From assembly GCA_052379845.1 (NCBI GenBank), contig JBQTCF010000001.1: a stretch of 64,000 nucleotides of DNA; one strand, 5' to 3'. The DNA comes from Roseinatronobacter sp052379845. GTDB taxonomy: Bacteria; Pseudomonadota; Alphaproteobacteria; Rhodobacterales; Rhodobacteraceae. Below, one piece after another: positions 1 to 9,021 of this stretch (the stretch's first letter is position 1; the number at the start of each line of letters is the position of its first letter). Under the pieces are notes generated by a model. It worked only from the letters and a program-made list of their open reading frames with translations, had not been told where the DNA came from and ran no database searches. Position numbers and translations under genes: made by a program.

Positions 1-311
1 CGGCGATCAGCGCGCAATTCCAGCCCCGAGGCCAGCGCCTGATACACCTTGATCGATAGCGTGTCGCCCATGATGACACTGCCCGCAGGTGCCCCGATCA
101 ACCGGCCCACGCGGTCGCCCACGCGCGCAGGCAGGTCCATCCAGCCCGCGCGGTTCCAGCCGGTAATGACCATCTGGCCCCATTCATCCGTGATGGCGCG
201 CGCCACGCGTTCGGACACGGCGCGCGGCAGGGGGCCAAGCGAATTGCCATCAAGATAGATCACCCCTTCGGGCAGGTCGAACATGGCGCGGGTCGCGGTG
301 AAATCTGTCAT
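1..311 (-). CDS. kynU: Kynureninase, N-terminal part (runs off the window start)
   Basis: About 103 N-terminal residues are present and the gene continues past the left edge. Translation from the ATG at 311 begins MTDFTATRAMFDLPEGVIYL and goes on with DGNSLGPLPRA, then a Trp-rich stretch (ITGWNRAGWMDLPARVGDRV) and IGAPAGSVIMGDTLSIKVYQ. The YLDGNSLGP motif and the following spacing are those of PLP-dependent kynureninase, which cleaves kynurenine or 3-hydroxykynurenine to anthranilates plus alanine in tryptophan catabolism. The active-site lysine lies in the missing part. A GGAGG ribosome site precedes the ATG. It is divergent from pntA, with about 450 bp between them. Other fold-type I aminotransferases are less likely because of the specific N-terminal motif. 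Confidence 0.85.
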   Translation of the reverse strand, partial: MTDFTATRAMFDLPEGVIYLDGNSLGPLPRAVSERVARAITDEWGQMVITGWNRAGWMDLPARVGDRVGRLIGAPAGSVIMGDTLSIKVYQALASGLELRADR

Positions 312-763
312 CTGTCCCTCCGGTTGTGGGGTATGGGTGCCGTTTGCGCCCCCCAAGGTCAAGGCAGTTTTGCCCCTGACACCCTGCTTTGATGCGGTGT
401 TGCCAATCCCTGCGATTCATTTCGCAAGCATCTGCGCAGCCTCGTCCGGGGCGGCAAAAGGTCCCGCGACGCGGCATATATGCCCGCGAACCGGCGCCAT
501 TGGCGCTGCAGGCCGGTCGCGGCAACTGGTCGCGCCTGATCGAAGTTCCTGAAGGTATAGACTTAACAAATTGAAATATCTTATGAAAATTTAAAAGCGC
601 GCGATCGTTTGGGTGTTTTCGTTTGGTATGCTTTTGTATGCACTAGGCAAATATTATTGCCCGCTTGTGAAACAATCTTGCGCAGGGTATGCAAGCGCGA
701 TGCCAAAAAGAACGCATTTTGCGGTCATATAATTCGGTTAACCTGAAGAAAGGGGGACGGCGC
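312..763. other. Divergent intergenic region between kynU and pntA
   Basis: No supported gene is seen in these 452 bases. The half next to pntA, about 555-680, is distinctly AT-rich compared with the flanks and is the likely place for the pntAB promoter; no sequence is clear enough to name -10 and -35 boxes. The first 50 bases next to kynU carry its ribosome-binding site. Confidence 0.5.
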
Positions 764-2332
764 GTGAAAGTCGGGGCCTTAAAGGAAATCAAATCAGGTG
801 AAGCGCGTGTCGCGCTGACACCAGACAGCGCAGCGCAGATCCAGAAACTGGGGCATGAATGCTTCGTTCAATCCGGTGCCGGTGTGGCGGCGGGCTTTAA
901 TGATGATGTCTATGAAAAGGCCGGTGTGACAGTCGTCAAGGACGCTGCCGCCCTGACAGATGCTGTGGACATCGTCATCAAGGTGCGCGAACCTGAACTG
1001 GATGAAATCACGCGGCTGAAACAGGGCCAGACCCTGATTTCCTTCTTCTGGCCCGCCCAGAATGCGGAATTGCTGGCCGCAGCCAAGGATCAGGGCGCAA
1101 CAGCCATTGCCATGGACATGGTGCCCAGGATTTCACGCGCGCAGAAAATGGACGCGCTGTCCTCCATGGCCAATATCGCAGGCTACCGCGCGGTTATTGA
1201 AGCGGGCAACAATTTCGGCCGTTTCTTCACCGGTCAGGTGACAGCGGCAGGCAAGGTGCCGCCCGCGCGCGTGCTGATCGTGGGCGCGGGGGTTGCGGGC
1301 CTTGCGGCCATTGGCACATCGACCAGCCTTGGGGCCATCACCATGGCGTTTGACGTGCGCCCCGAAGTTGCCGAGCAGATCGAGTCCATGGGTGCGGAAT
1401 TCGTATTCCTTGACTTCGAGGAAACACAGGATGGCGCGGCGACAGGCGGCTATGCAGCCCCGTCCAGCCCCGAATTCCGCGAAAAGCAGCTGGAAAAATT
1501 CCGCGAACTGGCCCCCGATGTGGACATTGTTATCACCACAGCGCTGATTCCGGGCCGCCCTGCGCCGAAATTGTGGACCGAAGATATGGTCCAGATGATG
1601 AAGCCCGGTTCCGTCATCATCGACCTTGCGGCCGAAAAGGGCGGCAATTGCGACCTGACAGTGCCGGATGAACGCCTTGTGACCGAAAATGGCGTCATCA
1701 TTGTGGGGTATACGGATTTCCCGTCGCGCATGGCCACGCAATCATCGACCCTTTATGCGACGAATATTCGCCACATGCTGCATGACCTGACACCGGCCAA
1801 GGACGGCGTCATCAACCACAACATGGAAGATGATGTCATTCGCGGGGCCACAGTCACCCATGCAGGGGAAATCACCTTCCCGCCGCCGCCCCCCAAGGTG
1901 AAGGCGATTGCCGCCAAACCCAAGGAAAAGGTCAAGGAACTGACGCCTGAGGAAAAGCGCGCGAATGAAATCGCGGCGTTCAAATCGCAGACCAAAACGC
2001 AGGTCGCGCTTCTGGCAGGCGGCGCTGCATTTGTGCTGGCGGTAGGGTTGGTCGCGCCCGAATCCTTCATGCGCAATTTCATCATTTTCGTGCTGGCCGT
2101 TTTCGTGGGCTTTCAGGTTATCTGGAAAGTGTCGCATTCGCTGCACACGCCCCTGATGGCGGTGACCAATGCGATTTCCAGTATCATCATCGTGGGGGCA
2201 TTGTTGCAGATCGGGTCATCCTCGGGGTTGATTACGGTTCTGGCGGCGCTGGCGCTTTTGATGGCGGCGGTGAATATCTTTGGTGGGTTCATGGTAACAC
2301 GGCGCATGCTTGCCATGTTCCAGAAGTCCTGA
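764..2332 (+). CDS. pntA: NAD(P) transhydrogenase, alpha subunit
   Basis: Proton-translocating transhydrogenase subunit that binds NAD(H) and, with PntB, transfers hydride between NADH and NADP+ at the cytoplasmic membrane. I chose the GTG at 764 (522 residues, starting VKVGALKEIKSGEARVALTP) because a purine-rich AAGGGGGAC site precedes it and homologues start there; an in-frame ATG at 689 would add 25 residues that look non-coding. Residues ~1-380 form the dI domain, with the dinucleotide motif VLIVGAGVAGLAA near residue 170. A charged Pro-rich linker follows, then about four membrane segments (~415-515). Some alphaproteobacteria split this subunit in two genes; here it is one piece. pntB follows 19 bases later, so the two form an operon. 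Confidence 0.95.
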   Translation: MKVGALKEIKSGEARVALTPDSAAQIQKLGHECFVQSGAGVAAGFNDDVYEKAGVTVVKDAAALTDAVDIVIKVREPELDEITRLKQGQTLISFFWPAQNAELLAAAKDQGATAIAMDMVPRISRAQKMDALSSMANIAGYRAVIEAGNNFGRFFTGQVTAAGKVPPARVLIVGAGVAGLAAIGTSTSLGAITMAFDVRPEVAEQIESMGAEFVFLDFEETQDGAATGGYAAPSSPEFREKQLEKFRELAPDVDIVITTALIPGRPAPKLWTEDMVQMMKPGSVIIDLAAEKGGNCDLTVPDERLVTENGVIIVGYTDFPSRMATQSSTLYATNIRHMLHDLTPAKDGVINHNMEDDVIRGATVTHAGEITFPPPPPKVKAIAAKPKEKVKELTPEEKRANEIAAFKSQTKTQVALLAGGAAFVLAVGLVAPESFMRNFIIFVLAVFVGFQVIWKVSHSLHTPLMAVTNAISSIIIVGALLQIGSSSGLITVLAALALLMAAVNIFGGFMVTRRMLAMFQKS

Positions 2333-2351
2333 CGGCAGGAGGAAATAAGAG

Positions 2352-3854
2352 ATGGATTTCGGATTTACAGTTGCGGCCTATGCGGTTGCGACAGTTCTCT
2401 TTGTCTTGTCGCTGGGCGGTTTGTCAGGGCAGGAAAGCGCGAAACGCGCCATCTGGTATGGCATCGCAGGTATGACCGTGGCCGTGCTGGCCATGCTGGT
2501 TGGTCCCGGTTCGGGCATGTGGGGGCTTACAGTCGTTCTGATCGCAATCGGTGGTCTGGTTGGCTGGCAGCTGGCCACGCGCGTTCAAATGACCCAAATG
2601 CCCGAACTTGTGGCCTTCATGCATTCGCTGGTCGGTCTGGCGGCGGTTCTGGTGGGATTGAACGCGCATCTGGAAATCGGGCGGGTGGCCGAAGTGTTTG
2701 CCACGGCAAATCTGCCCTTCCCGCAGCCCGAGGGGCTGATGTCGGTTGCCGCCTATGATCTGTGGAAGGGCCTGAGCAATTTTGCGGCCATCATCGGCAA
2801 GAAAACCGCAGTCGAGATCACCATTCTGCGGGTTGAAGTGATGCTGGGCATCTGGATTGGTGCGGTCACCTTTACCGGGTCGATCATCGCCTATGGCAAG
2901 CTGGCGGGCAAAGTGGACACGGCAGCCAAGCAATTGCCCGGCGGTCATATGCTGAATGCGGGCGCGGCCATTCTGTCGGTTGTGTTTGCAGGGCTGTATC
3001 TGGCCTTTGCCGACAGTGCGGGCGCGTCGATCCTGATGCTGATGGTGTTGACAGCGCTGGCGCTGTTCATTGGCTATCATCTGATCATGGGCATTGGCGG
3101 GGCCGATATGCCAGTGGTGGTGTCCATGCTTAACAGCTATTCGGGCTGGGCGGCGGCGGCTATTGGCTTCAGCCTTGGCAATGAATTGCTGATCGTGGTG
3201 GGCGCGCTTGTGGGCTCCTCGGGGGCAATCCTGTCCTACATCATGTGCAAGGCCATGAACCGCAGCTTCGTGAGCGTTATCCTTGGCGGCTTCGGCGGCG
3301 TGTCCGGCCCGCAGATGGAGGTTGAGGGCGAGCAGGTGGCCATTGACGCAGGCGGCGTGGCAGCAGCCCTGAATGAAGCCGACAGCGTGGTGATTGTTCC
3401 GGGTTACGGCATGGCCGTGGCGCAGGCCCAGCAAAGCGTGTCGGAACTGACCCGCAAACTGCGCGCCAAGGGCAAGAATGTCCGCTTCGCCATTCACCCT
3501 GTTGCGGGGCGTTTGCCGGGGCATATGAACGTGCTGCTGGCAGAAGCCAAGGTGCCCTATGACATCGTGCTGGAGATGGATGAGATCAATGACGACTTCC
3601 CATCCACGGATGTGGTGATTGTTATCGGGTCCAATGACATTGTGAACCCCGCCGCCCAGGAAGACCCCAACAGCCCCATTGCCGGCATGCCGGTTCTGGA
3701 AGTCTGGAAGGCCAAACAGGTCTTCGTGTCCAAACGCGGGCAGGGGACCGGCTATTCGGGCATTGAAAACCCGTTATTCTACAAGGACAATACACGGATG
3801 TTCTATGGCGATGCGAAAGCGTCGGTGGACAGCCTGCTGCCGATGATTGACTGA
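2352..3854 (+). CDS. pntB: NAD(P) transhydrogenase, beta subunit
   Basis: Membrane plus NADP(H)-binding (dIII) subunit of the transhydrogenase. 500 residues, start preceded by GGCAGGAGG. The first ~300 residues contain about nine hydrophobic segments (dII), including the AYGKL and GGADMPVVVSMLNSYSGWAA region typical of PntB. The C-terminal third is the NADP-binding domain, with VIVPGYGMAVAQAQ near residue 350 and the conserved HPVAGRLPGHMNVLLAEA and KRGQGTGYSG segments. Length and motif order match intact family members. A strong terminator lies 23 bases after the stop, closing the pntAB unit. Confidence 0.96.
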   Translation: MDFGFTVAAYAVATVLFVLSLGGLSGQESAKRAIWYGIAGMTVAVLAMLVGPGSGMWGLTVVLIAIGGLVGWQLATRVQMTQMPELVAFMHSLVGLAAVLVGLNAHLEIGRVAEVFATANLPFPQPEGLMSVAAYDLWKGLSNFAAIIGKKTAVEITILRVEVMLGIWIGAVTFTGSIIAYGKLAGKVDTAAKQLPGGHMLNAGAAILSVVFAGLYLAFADSAGASILMLMVLTALALFIGYHLIMGIGGADMPVVVSMLNSYSGWAAAAIGFSLGNELLIVVGALVGSSGAILSYIMCKAMNRSFVSVILGGFGGVSGPQMEVEGEQVAIDAGGVAAALNEADSVVIVPGYGMAVAQAQQSVSELTRKLRAKGKNVRFAIHPVAGRLPGHMNVLLAEAKVPYDIVLEMDEINDDFPSTDVVIVIGSNDIVNPAAQEDPNSPIAGMPVLEVWKAKQVFVSKRGQGTGYSGIENPLFYKDNTRMFYGDAKASVDSLLPMID

Positions 3855-3876
3855 TCTATGGCGTGCTGAGGCATGG

Positions 3877-3906
3877 AAAACCCCGGCTGCAAGGCCGGGG
3901 TTTTTT
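3877..3906 (+). terminator. Rho-independent terminator of pntAB
   Basis: An 11-bp perfect stem, AAAACCCCGGC (3877-3887) with GCCGGGGTTTT (3894-3904), closes a six-base loop and runs into a T tract (TTTTTTC, 3901-3907). It starts 22 bases after the pntB stop codon. Confidence 0.9.
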
Positions 3907-3969
3907 CATGGGCGTAGGGGCGGAGGGTTGCCCCCGCCCCCTTCGCGCGGAACCAAGGCCGCAGGCCGC

Positions 3970-4103
3970 CGCGCAGCGCCCGTCCGCCCCCAAGGGCGGG
4001 CGCTATTCCCCGCTGCACATTTTGGAACTGTCGGAGTAGGCCGCAGCATAAACTGCCAAGCCAAACCGTCCGGAGCGCCCCCCCTGCGGACGGGCGCTGC
4101 GCG
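3970..4103. repeat. Long-armed inverted repeat in intergenic DNA
   Basis: An 18-base arm (3970-3987, CGCGCAGCGCCCGTCCGC) recurs as an exact reverse complement at 4086-4103, with 98 bases between. The whole 3907-4201 stretch has no supported gene. The spacer contains CCGCAGCATAAACTGCCAAG, whose reverse complement resembles the spacer of a similar element at 41856-41986. Confidence 0.75.
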
Positions 4104-4201
4104 TGGGGGAGGGAGGGACGGGGAGAAAGAGCCCTTTGCGGTCATTGCGACAGCGGATGTTTCGGCGCATAATAACACCACGTCGACGCAAGGGGTGTGC
4201 C

Positions 4202-4651
4202 ATGATCCGCCAAGCCATCGCCAGCGATGAACAAGAAATCCAAGAATGCGCCGAACTAGCATACGCCCGCTATGTGCCTTTGATTGGGCGCAAACCCGCG
4301 CCTATGATCGCTGATTTCGCAATTCAGATCAGAGCCGGTCAGGTTTACGTGTCCACGAATAGCGAAGGCGATTTTCAGGGATTCATAGTGTTTTATGCCG
4401 AGAACGAACATATTCTTCTGGAGAACGTTGCCGTGCTGCCAAGCGCAGCAGGCTGCGGGGTGGGTAAGTCGCTTATTGATTTTTGCGAGAACAAGGCACT
4501 GGCAAGCGGCAAGCGTGCCGTTCACCTTTATACAAACGAGAAAATGACAGAGAACCTGATGATCTACCTAAAACTCGGATATGTCGAGGTGGATCGCCGA
4601 GCTGAAGGTGGCTTCAACCGCGTTTATTTCGAGAAAACTCTTATCGGGTGA
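4202..4651 (+). CDS. GNAT family N-acetyltransferase
   Basis: 149 residues, starting MIRQAIASDEQEIQECAELA; AAGGGG lies 7-12 bases before this ATG, and an in-frame ATG at 4103 would add sequence without homology-like features. The central motif A is clear: ENVAVLPSAAGCGVGKSLID around residues 79-98 fits the acetyl-CoA pyrophosphate loop (Q/R-x-x-G-x-G/A pattern, here A-A-G-C-G-V-G). The C-terminal YTNEKMTENLMIYLKLGYVE is the usual motif B end. The substrate cannot be told. It stands alone between an inverted repeat and the DUF3422 gene. The GC content is lower than in its neighbours, so transfer is possible. Confidence 0.85.
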   Translation: MIRQAIASDEQEIQECAELAYARYVPLIGRKPAPMIADFAIQIRAGQVYVSTNSEGDFQGFIVFYAENEHILLENVAVLPSAAGCGVGKSLIDFCENKALASGKRAVHLYTNEKMTENLMIYLKLGYVEVDRRAEGGFNRVYFEKTLIG

Positions 4652-4841
4652 CAGGCAGTTTTGTCCGCAAAGCGGACTCCTCTGCCTTGCGCGCCTCAAG
4701 CATTGTTTCTGACCTGCCCCCCCTTTGTGGCGAAAATACAAGTGTGCAATGGTGTGCTGAATTGGGGCGTTTTCATTTTGCGCCAGTGGCTTATCCTGAC
4801 CTCTCATCCACCCCAACCCGCGCGCGCTTCCCGAGGTCCCT

Positions 4842-6125
4842 ATGCCCCCCATTGCCGACCACCTGCACCGCTATGCGCTTGTCAATGAACTGCATGCGCG
4901 CCCTGCAACCAAGGTTGTGCCGCCCGGTGTCGCGGTGTTTCTGGCCGTCAAGCCCGATACCGGCGCGGCCAAGCGCGACCGCGACAAGGACCGCGCGCAT
5001 TTGCTGGCGCTGCTGGACCGGCACGGCGCGGGCCATCCTGCGCCCGAAGCCACGCATCATTCCGCCGATATTGGCCGCCACCATCTGAAATGGGAAAGCC
5101 ATACGGAATTCGTAACCTATACCGCGTTCGAGCAGGGCCTGCCCAAACGCCCCTTCGACCCCGCCAGTTTTGATGTTTTCGCCGAGGACTGGCTGGAACA
5201 GGCCCCGGGGGCGCGGCTGACATCAATCCTGTTCCAGATTGAAACCATGCCCGAAGACCGCGCCGAAATGACGGCAAAGCTGCAGGACTGGTTCGTGCCA
5301 GAAAGCCTTGCTGCGGCCTGTGTGCTGGATGGAACCGCCGTGATTGCCAGTGATTTCCGCATTGACCGCGCAGGCCATATCCGCATGGCGGTGTTTGTCA
5401 AACCCGGCACCGGCGGGCGGCGTGTAGGGCGCATTTTGCAACGCCTGTGCGAGATCGAGACCTATAAGACCATATCCATGCTGGGCCTGCTGCGGGCGCG
5501 GTCGCTGTCGTCGCAAATGGGGGGGCTGGATGACCAGTTGACGCAGTTGTCACGCGCGATGAACACGCCCGGCACCGGATCGGATGAAACGCTGGAGGCG
5601 CTGTTGCGTATTTCCAGCGAATTGGAAAATATGATGGTGGAAAGCGCGTTTCGCTTTGCCGCGACAGGGGCCTATGAGGCGCTGGTGCACCAGCGCATCG
5701 AGGTGCTGCGCGAAGAGCGTTTTGAGGGGCGCCAGTCGCTGCGCGAATTCATGACCCGCCGTTATGACCCCGCCATGCGCACTGTCAAATCGACGGAAGC
5801 GCGGCTGACACGGCTGGCCGAGCGGGCCATGCGCGCGGGGCAATTGCTGCGCTCACGCGTGGATGTGGAGAGGTCCGCCCAGAACCAGCGCTTGCTGGAA
5901 AGCATGGACCGGCGCGCCGATATGCAATTGCGCCTGCAACACACAGTGGAGGGGTTGTCGGTGGTGGCGATAAGCTATTACGCGGTCAATCTGGTGGCGT
6001 ATCTGGCCTTGCCGGTGACAGAGCCTTTGGGCCTGTCAAAGCCCTGGACAATGGCCGCGCTGGTGCCGGTTGTCGTGCTGGGTGTATGGGCGATGGTGCG
6101 TGCGATACGGCGCAAGTTTGAATAG
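4842..6125 (+). CDS. DUF3422 family membrane protein
   Basis: 427 residues, beginning MPPIADHLHRYALVNELHAR. The NELHARP motif near the start, the HLKWESHTEFVTYTAF segment at ~85-105 and the total length are those of the DUF3422 family, whose function is unknown. A long helical region with many Arg and Glu residues (~200-370) is followed by two hydrophobic segments near the C-terminus (~378-395 and ~402-418), ending with a basic tail RAIRRKFE. This suggests an inner-membrane-anchored protein with a large cytoplasmic part, topologically similar to CorA-like architecture, though that comparison is only inferred. It appears to be a single-gene unit. Confidence 0.85.
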   Translation: MPPIADHLHRYALVNELHARPATKVVPPGVAVFLAVKPDTGAAKRDRDKDRAHLLALLDRHGAGHPAPEATHHSADIGRHHLKWESHTEFVTYTAFEQGLPKRPFDPASFDVFAEDWLEQAPGARLTSILFQIETMPEDRAEMTAKLQDWFVPESLAAACVLDGTAVIASDFRIDRAGHIRMAVFVKPGTGGRRVGRILQRLCEIETYKTISMLGLLRARSLSSQMGGLDDQLTQLSRAMNTPGTGSDETLEALLRISSELENMMVESAFRFAATGAYEALVHQRIEVLREERFEGRQSLREFMTRRYDPAMRTVKSTEARLTRLAERAMRAGQLLRSRVDVERSAQNQRLLESMDRRADMQLRLQHTVEGLSVVAISYYAVNLVAYLALPVTEPLGLSKPWTMAALVPVVVLGVWAMVRAIRRKFE

Positions 6126-6204
6126 GGCTTTGCGCCTGACACACAGGTTTTTTGGATATTTTTGCCAGAATGAAAAGCGGGGGTGTGGTGGGTGCGCAGG
6201 CGGC

Positions 6205-6288
6205 ACGCGACACGCTTGAACCTTATGTTGGCGCATGTATTTTTGCGCAAAACCGGGTTCCACCTTTGCGCAACACGCTTTGGGCGGG
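6205..6288 (-). repeat. Dispersed intergenic repeat, copy A
   Basis: Read on the minus strand this copy carries GCAAAGGTGGAACCCGGTTTTGCGC-like sequence (core about 6244-6272), followed by CATAAGGTTCAAGCGTGTCG. It is the most diverged of four copies in the window (others at 11868, 26041 and 59937). It sits 28 bases after the stop of the minus-strand ABC transporter and has the same orientation as that gene. Confidence 0.6.
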
Positions 6289-6315
6289 CAGGGCGGGGTG
6301 CGGGCCGCGCGCTGC

Positions 6316-8103
6316 TTAGGCGGCGCGTTCGGCGGTGAATTGCAGCCGCGCCAGACGTGCATACAGCCCGCCTTCAGCCACCAGTTCATCATGCGTGCCG
6401 GTTGCTGCGATGCGCCCTTCGTCAAAGACGATGATGCGGTTGGCCTGTTTGACTGTGGCCAGCCGGTGGGCAATGACGATGGTGGTGCGGTCGCGTGACA
6501 GGTGATCTACCGCGCGTTGCACTGCGGCTTCGGATTCGGCGTCAAGGGCGCTGGTGGCTTCGTCCAGCAGCAAGATGGGGGCGTCGCGCAGGATGGCGCG
6601 GGCGATGGCGATGCGCTGTTTTTGCCCCCCCGACAGCATGACGCCGCGTTCGCCAAGTTCGGTCAGGTAGCCGTCGGGCAGGCGGTTGAGGAAGTCATCG
6701 GCATTCGCGGCTTTGGCGGCAGCAATCACTTCGCTGTCGGACGCACCGGGACGACCGAAGCGGATATTGTCCATCGCGGAGGTGGCGAAAATGACCGGGT
6801 CCTGAGGCACCAATGCCAGCGCGCGGCGGAAATCCGCGCGGGCCATGTCGCGCAGGTTCTGGCCATCGATGCGGATTTTCCCGCTGGCGGGATCATAGAA
6901 GCGCAAAAGCAGCTGCAAGATGGTGGTTTTTCCCGCACCAGACGGGCCGACCAGTGCCACAGTTTCACCGGCGGCGATGGTCAGAGAGACATTTTGCAGC
7001 GCCTGTTGGCCCGGACGCGTGGGGTAGTGGAACGTGACGTTTTCAAAGCGCACCTCGCCACGGGTGGGGCGGGGCAGGGGCACAGGGGTGGCAGGGTCCT
7101 GAATGGTGTCGATGGCCGTGAGCAGTTCGACAAGGCGTTCTGTGGCCCCTGCGGCGCGCTGCAATTCCGACCAGATTTCCGACAATGCCCCAACAGACCC
7201 CGCGACGATGACCGCGTAGATTACGAATTGCGCCAGTTCACCCGGCGTCATGACGCCTGCCGATACATCACGCGCGCCGACCCAAAGCGTGCCCAGAATG
7301 CCAGCGAAGACCAGAAAGATAACGATGACTGTCAGCACGGCACGGGTCAGGATGCGTTTGCGCGCCACATCGAAGCTGATTTCGGTCACGCGGTCGAAGG
7401 CGGCACGGCTGGCCGCTTCATGGGTGTTGGCCTGAACTGTCTGCACGGACAGCAACGCTTCCGAGGCATTGCCGGAACTGGCGGCAATCCAGTCCTGATT
7501 CTCGCGGCTGAGGCTGCGCAGTTTGCGCCCCATGACGACAATGGGCACAATGATGGCGGGCACCATCAGCAGCACGAACCCCGTCAGTTTGGCAGATGTC
7601 AGCCCCAGCAGGACCAACCCGCCCAGCAACATCAGGGCATTGCGCAGCGCGATCGACACGGAGGAGCCAATGACCGACTGAATAAGCGTGGTGTCCGTGG
7701 TCAGCCGAGAGAGCACCTCGCCGGTCATGATGCGTTCGTAAAATGCCGGGCTGCGGTCAATGACGCGGGCAAACAGCGCCTTGCGGATATCCGCCACAAT
7801 GCGTTCGCCCAACCGGGTGACCAGATAGTAGCGCAGGCCCGTTCCGATGGCGAGCAGCACCGCCAGCCCCAGCGCGGCGCCGAAATACTGGTTCAGCAAT
7901 TCCATTTCGCGCGCTTCGAACCCGTCCACCACGCGCCGCACGGCCAGTGGCAGCATCAGCATGATTGTTGCGGTTGCAACCAGCGCCAGCAGCGCCGCCG
8001 CAAGCAAGCCGCGATAGGGGCGCATGAAAGGCCACAGGCCGTGCAATGCCCCAATGTTTCTGGACTTCGCGCGGGTGTCGCTGGATTGTGTTATATCGCT
8101 CAT
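6316..8103 (-). CDS. ABC exporter, fused permease and ATPase (MsbA-like)
   Basis: 595 residues from the ATG at 8103 (MSDITQSSDTRAKSRN); an upstream in-frame ATG at 8130 lacks any ribosome site. An N-terminal six-helix ABC transmembrane domain (~30-310) is followed by a nucleotide-binding domain (~335-590): Walker A GPSGAGKTT near 388, signature LSGGQKQR, Walker B ILLLDEATSALD and switch IVIAHRL. This half-transporter would act as a homodimer in the inner membrane. The family exports lipids, lipid A, peptides or drugs; the cargo cannot be read from the sequence. The start is weakly supported by a GGGCCGGA site. A second, different member lies at 30455-32242. Confidence 0.9.
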   Translation of the reverse strand: MSDITQSSDTRAKSRNIGALHGLWPFMRPYRGLLAAALLALVATATIMLMLPLAVRRVVDGFEAREMELLNQYFGAALGLAVLLAIGTGLRYYLVTRLGERIVADIRKALFARVIDRSPAFYERIMTGEVLSRLTTDTTLIQSVIGSSVSIALRNALMLLGGLVLLGLTSAKLTGFVLLMVPAIIVPIVVMGRKLRSLSRENQDWIAASSGNASEALLSVQTVQANTHEAASRAAFDRVTEISFDVARKRILTRAVLTVIVIFLVFAGILGTLWVGARDVSAGVMTPGELAQFVIYAVIVAGSVGALSEIWSELQRAAGATERLVELLTAIDTIQDPATPVPLPRPTRGEVRFENVTFHYPTRPGQQALQNVSLTIAAGETVALVGPSGAGKTTILQLLLRFYDPASGKIRIDGQNLRDMARADFRRALALVPQDPVIFATSAMDNIRFGRPGASDSEVIAAAKAANADDFLNRLPDGYLTELGERGVMLSGGQKQRIAIARAILRDAPILLLDEATSALDAESEAAVQRAVDHLSRDRTTIVIAHRLATVKQANRIIVFDEGRIAATGTHDELVAEGGLYARLARLQFTAERAA

Positions 8104-8189
8104 TCTGATCCGGCCCTTTGTGTTGGGCATGGGTTTAGGTCAGAACAGGGGGGCGGGGCAAGCCCGCAAGCTGCCCGCGCGACCATTGG

Positions 8190-8223
8190 CGCGCCTTGTC
8201 GGGCGGCGCGCGCCCAAGGCGCG
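8190..8223. other. GC-rich hairpin between pmtA and the ABC exporter
   Basis: CGCGCCTTG (8190-8198) pairs exactly with CAAGGCGCG (8215-8223) around a 16-base loop. It lies downstream of the minus-strand methyltransferase gene. No T run follows it on the minus strand, so it could be a processing or pause signal rather than a full terminator. Confidence 0.4.
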
Positions 8224-8264
8224 GGAGGCGCTGCGCGGGGCGATGCGGGCTGTCGCGCCTGTGC

Positions 8265-8948
8265 TCAGGCGGTTTTTTCCATACGCAGGAAGGTGAAGAC
8301 GCCCAACCGTGTGAGAGGTGTTTCTTCGACCAGATTCAGGGCTTGTTCACCCATCACGCGATCCTTGGGGAAGTTTGAATGCCAGCCCATATAGTCCGCA
8401 AACGGGGCGAATTTGCGTTCCAGCCATGCCAGCCAGCCATCGTCGCGGGCGAAATGGTTGACCAGCAGGATTTGGCCGCCGGGTTTGCACACGCGGGCCA
8501 TTTCGGCCATCACCTTCTCGGGGTCTGGCACAACTGAAATCAGGTGCATCGCAACAATGATATCGAAGCTGGCATCTGGGAAATCCAGTTTGCGTGCGTC
8601 CATCTGGCGCAGTTCGCGGACATGGTTCAGGTTTTCTTCTGCAACCTTGGCGCGGGCGCGGGTCAGCATGTCTTCGGAAAAATCAATGCCGGTGACATCC
8701 AGCGATGGATCATAGAACGGAAGGGCAAGTCCGGTGCCTACGCCCACCTCCAGAACCTTGCCGCCGGTTTTGTTGGCAACCTTGGTGGCATGTCTGCGCC
8801 CAGTGTTGGTGATGCGCCCGAACGTCATATCATAGATCGGTGCCCAGCGACGATAGCTGGCTGTTATGGCTTCAGGTTTCAAAAATGCCTCCCACGCATT
8901 AACTTCTTGGTGCAAGCTTTGGGGCAGTGGGGGGGTATGGTCAACCAT
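8265..8948 (-). CDS. pmtA: Class I SAM methyltransferase, PmtA-like phosphatidylethanolamine N-methyltransferase
   Basis: 227 residues. The SAM-binding motif I, VLEVGVGTGLALPFYD, is at ~65-80, preceded by YRRWAPIYDMTFGRITNTGR, an arrangement I associate with the Rhodobacter-type PmtA enzymes. Motif II/III follow (GIDFSEDMLTRARAK; MDARKLDFPDASFD; CKPGGQILLVNHF). PmtA converts phosphatidylethanolamine stepwise to phosphatidylcholine at the membrane. No transmembrane segment is seen, in keeping with the soluble/peripheral Rhodobacter type. A generic methyltransferase or a ubiquinone-type methyltransferase is the alternative. It is followed by the ABC exporter on the same strand 160 bases later. 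Confidence 0.75.
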   Translation of the reverse strand: MVDHTPPLPQSLHQEVNAWEAFLKPEAITASYRRWAPIYDMTFGRITNTGRRHATKVANKTGGKVLEVGVGTGLALPFYDPSLDVTGIDFSEDMLTRARAKVAEENLNHVRELRQMDARKLDFPDASFDIIVAMHLISVVPDPEKVMAEMARVCKPGGQILLVNHFARDDGWLAWLERKFAPFADYMGWHSNFPKDRVMGEQALNLVEETPLTRLGVFTFLRMEKTA

Positions 8949-9021
8949 TGGCCGACATTTGGGGCGTTAAACTTCGTGTTATGCTGTTGCGCAAGGCGGC
9001 ACGCGCCCGTGTTGCGCCCTG

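Noticed and set aside
2424..3524. A 366-codon minus-strand frame
   Set aside because: It is opposite pntB, which is unmistakable; its sequence is His/Gly/Gln-rich complement noise.
6502..8394. A 630-codon open frame on the plus strand
   Set aside because: It lies opposite the MsbA-like ABC exporter, is rich in Gly, Gln, His and Arg as expected for the complement of a high-GC gene, and has no domain.
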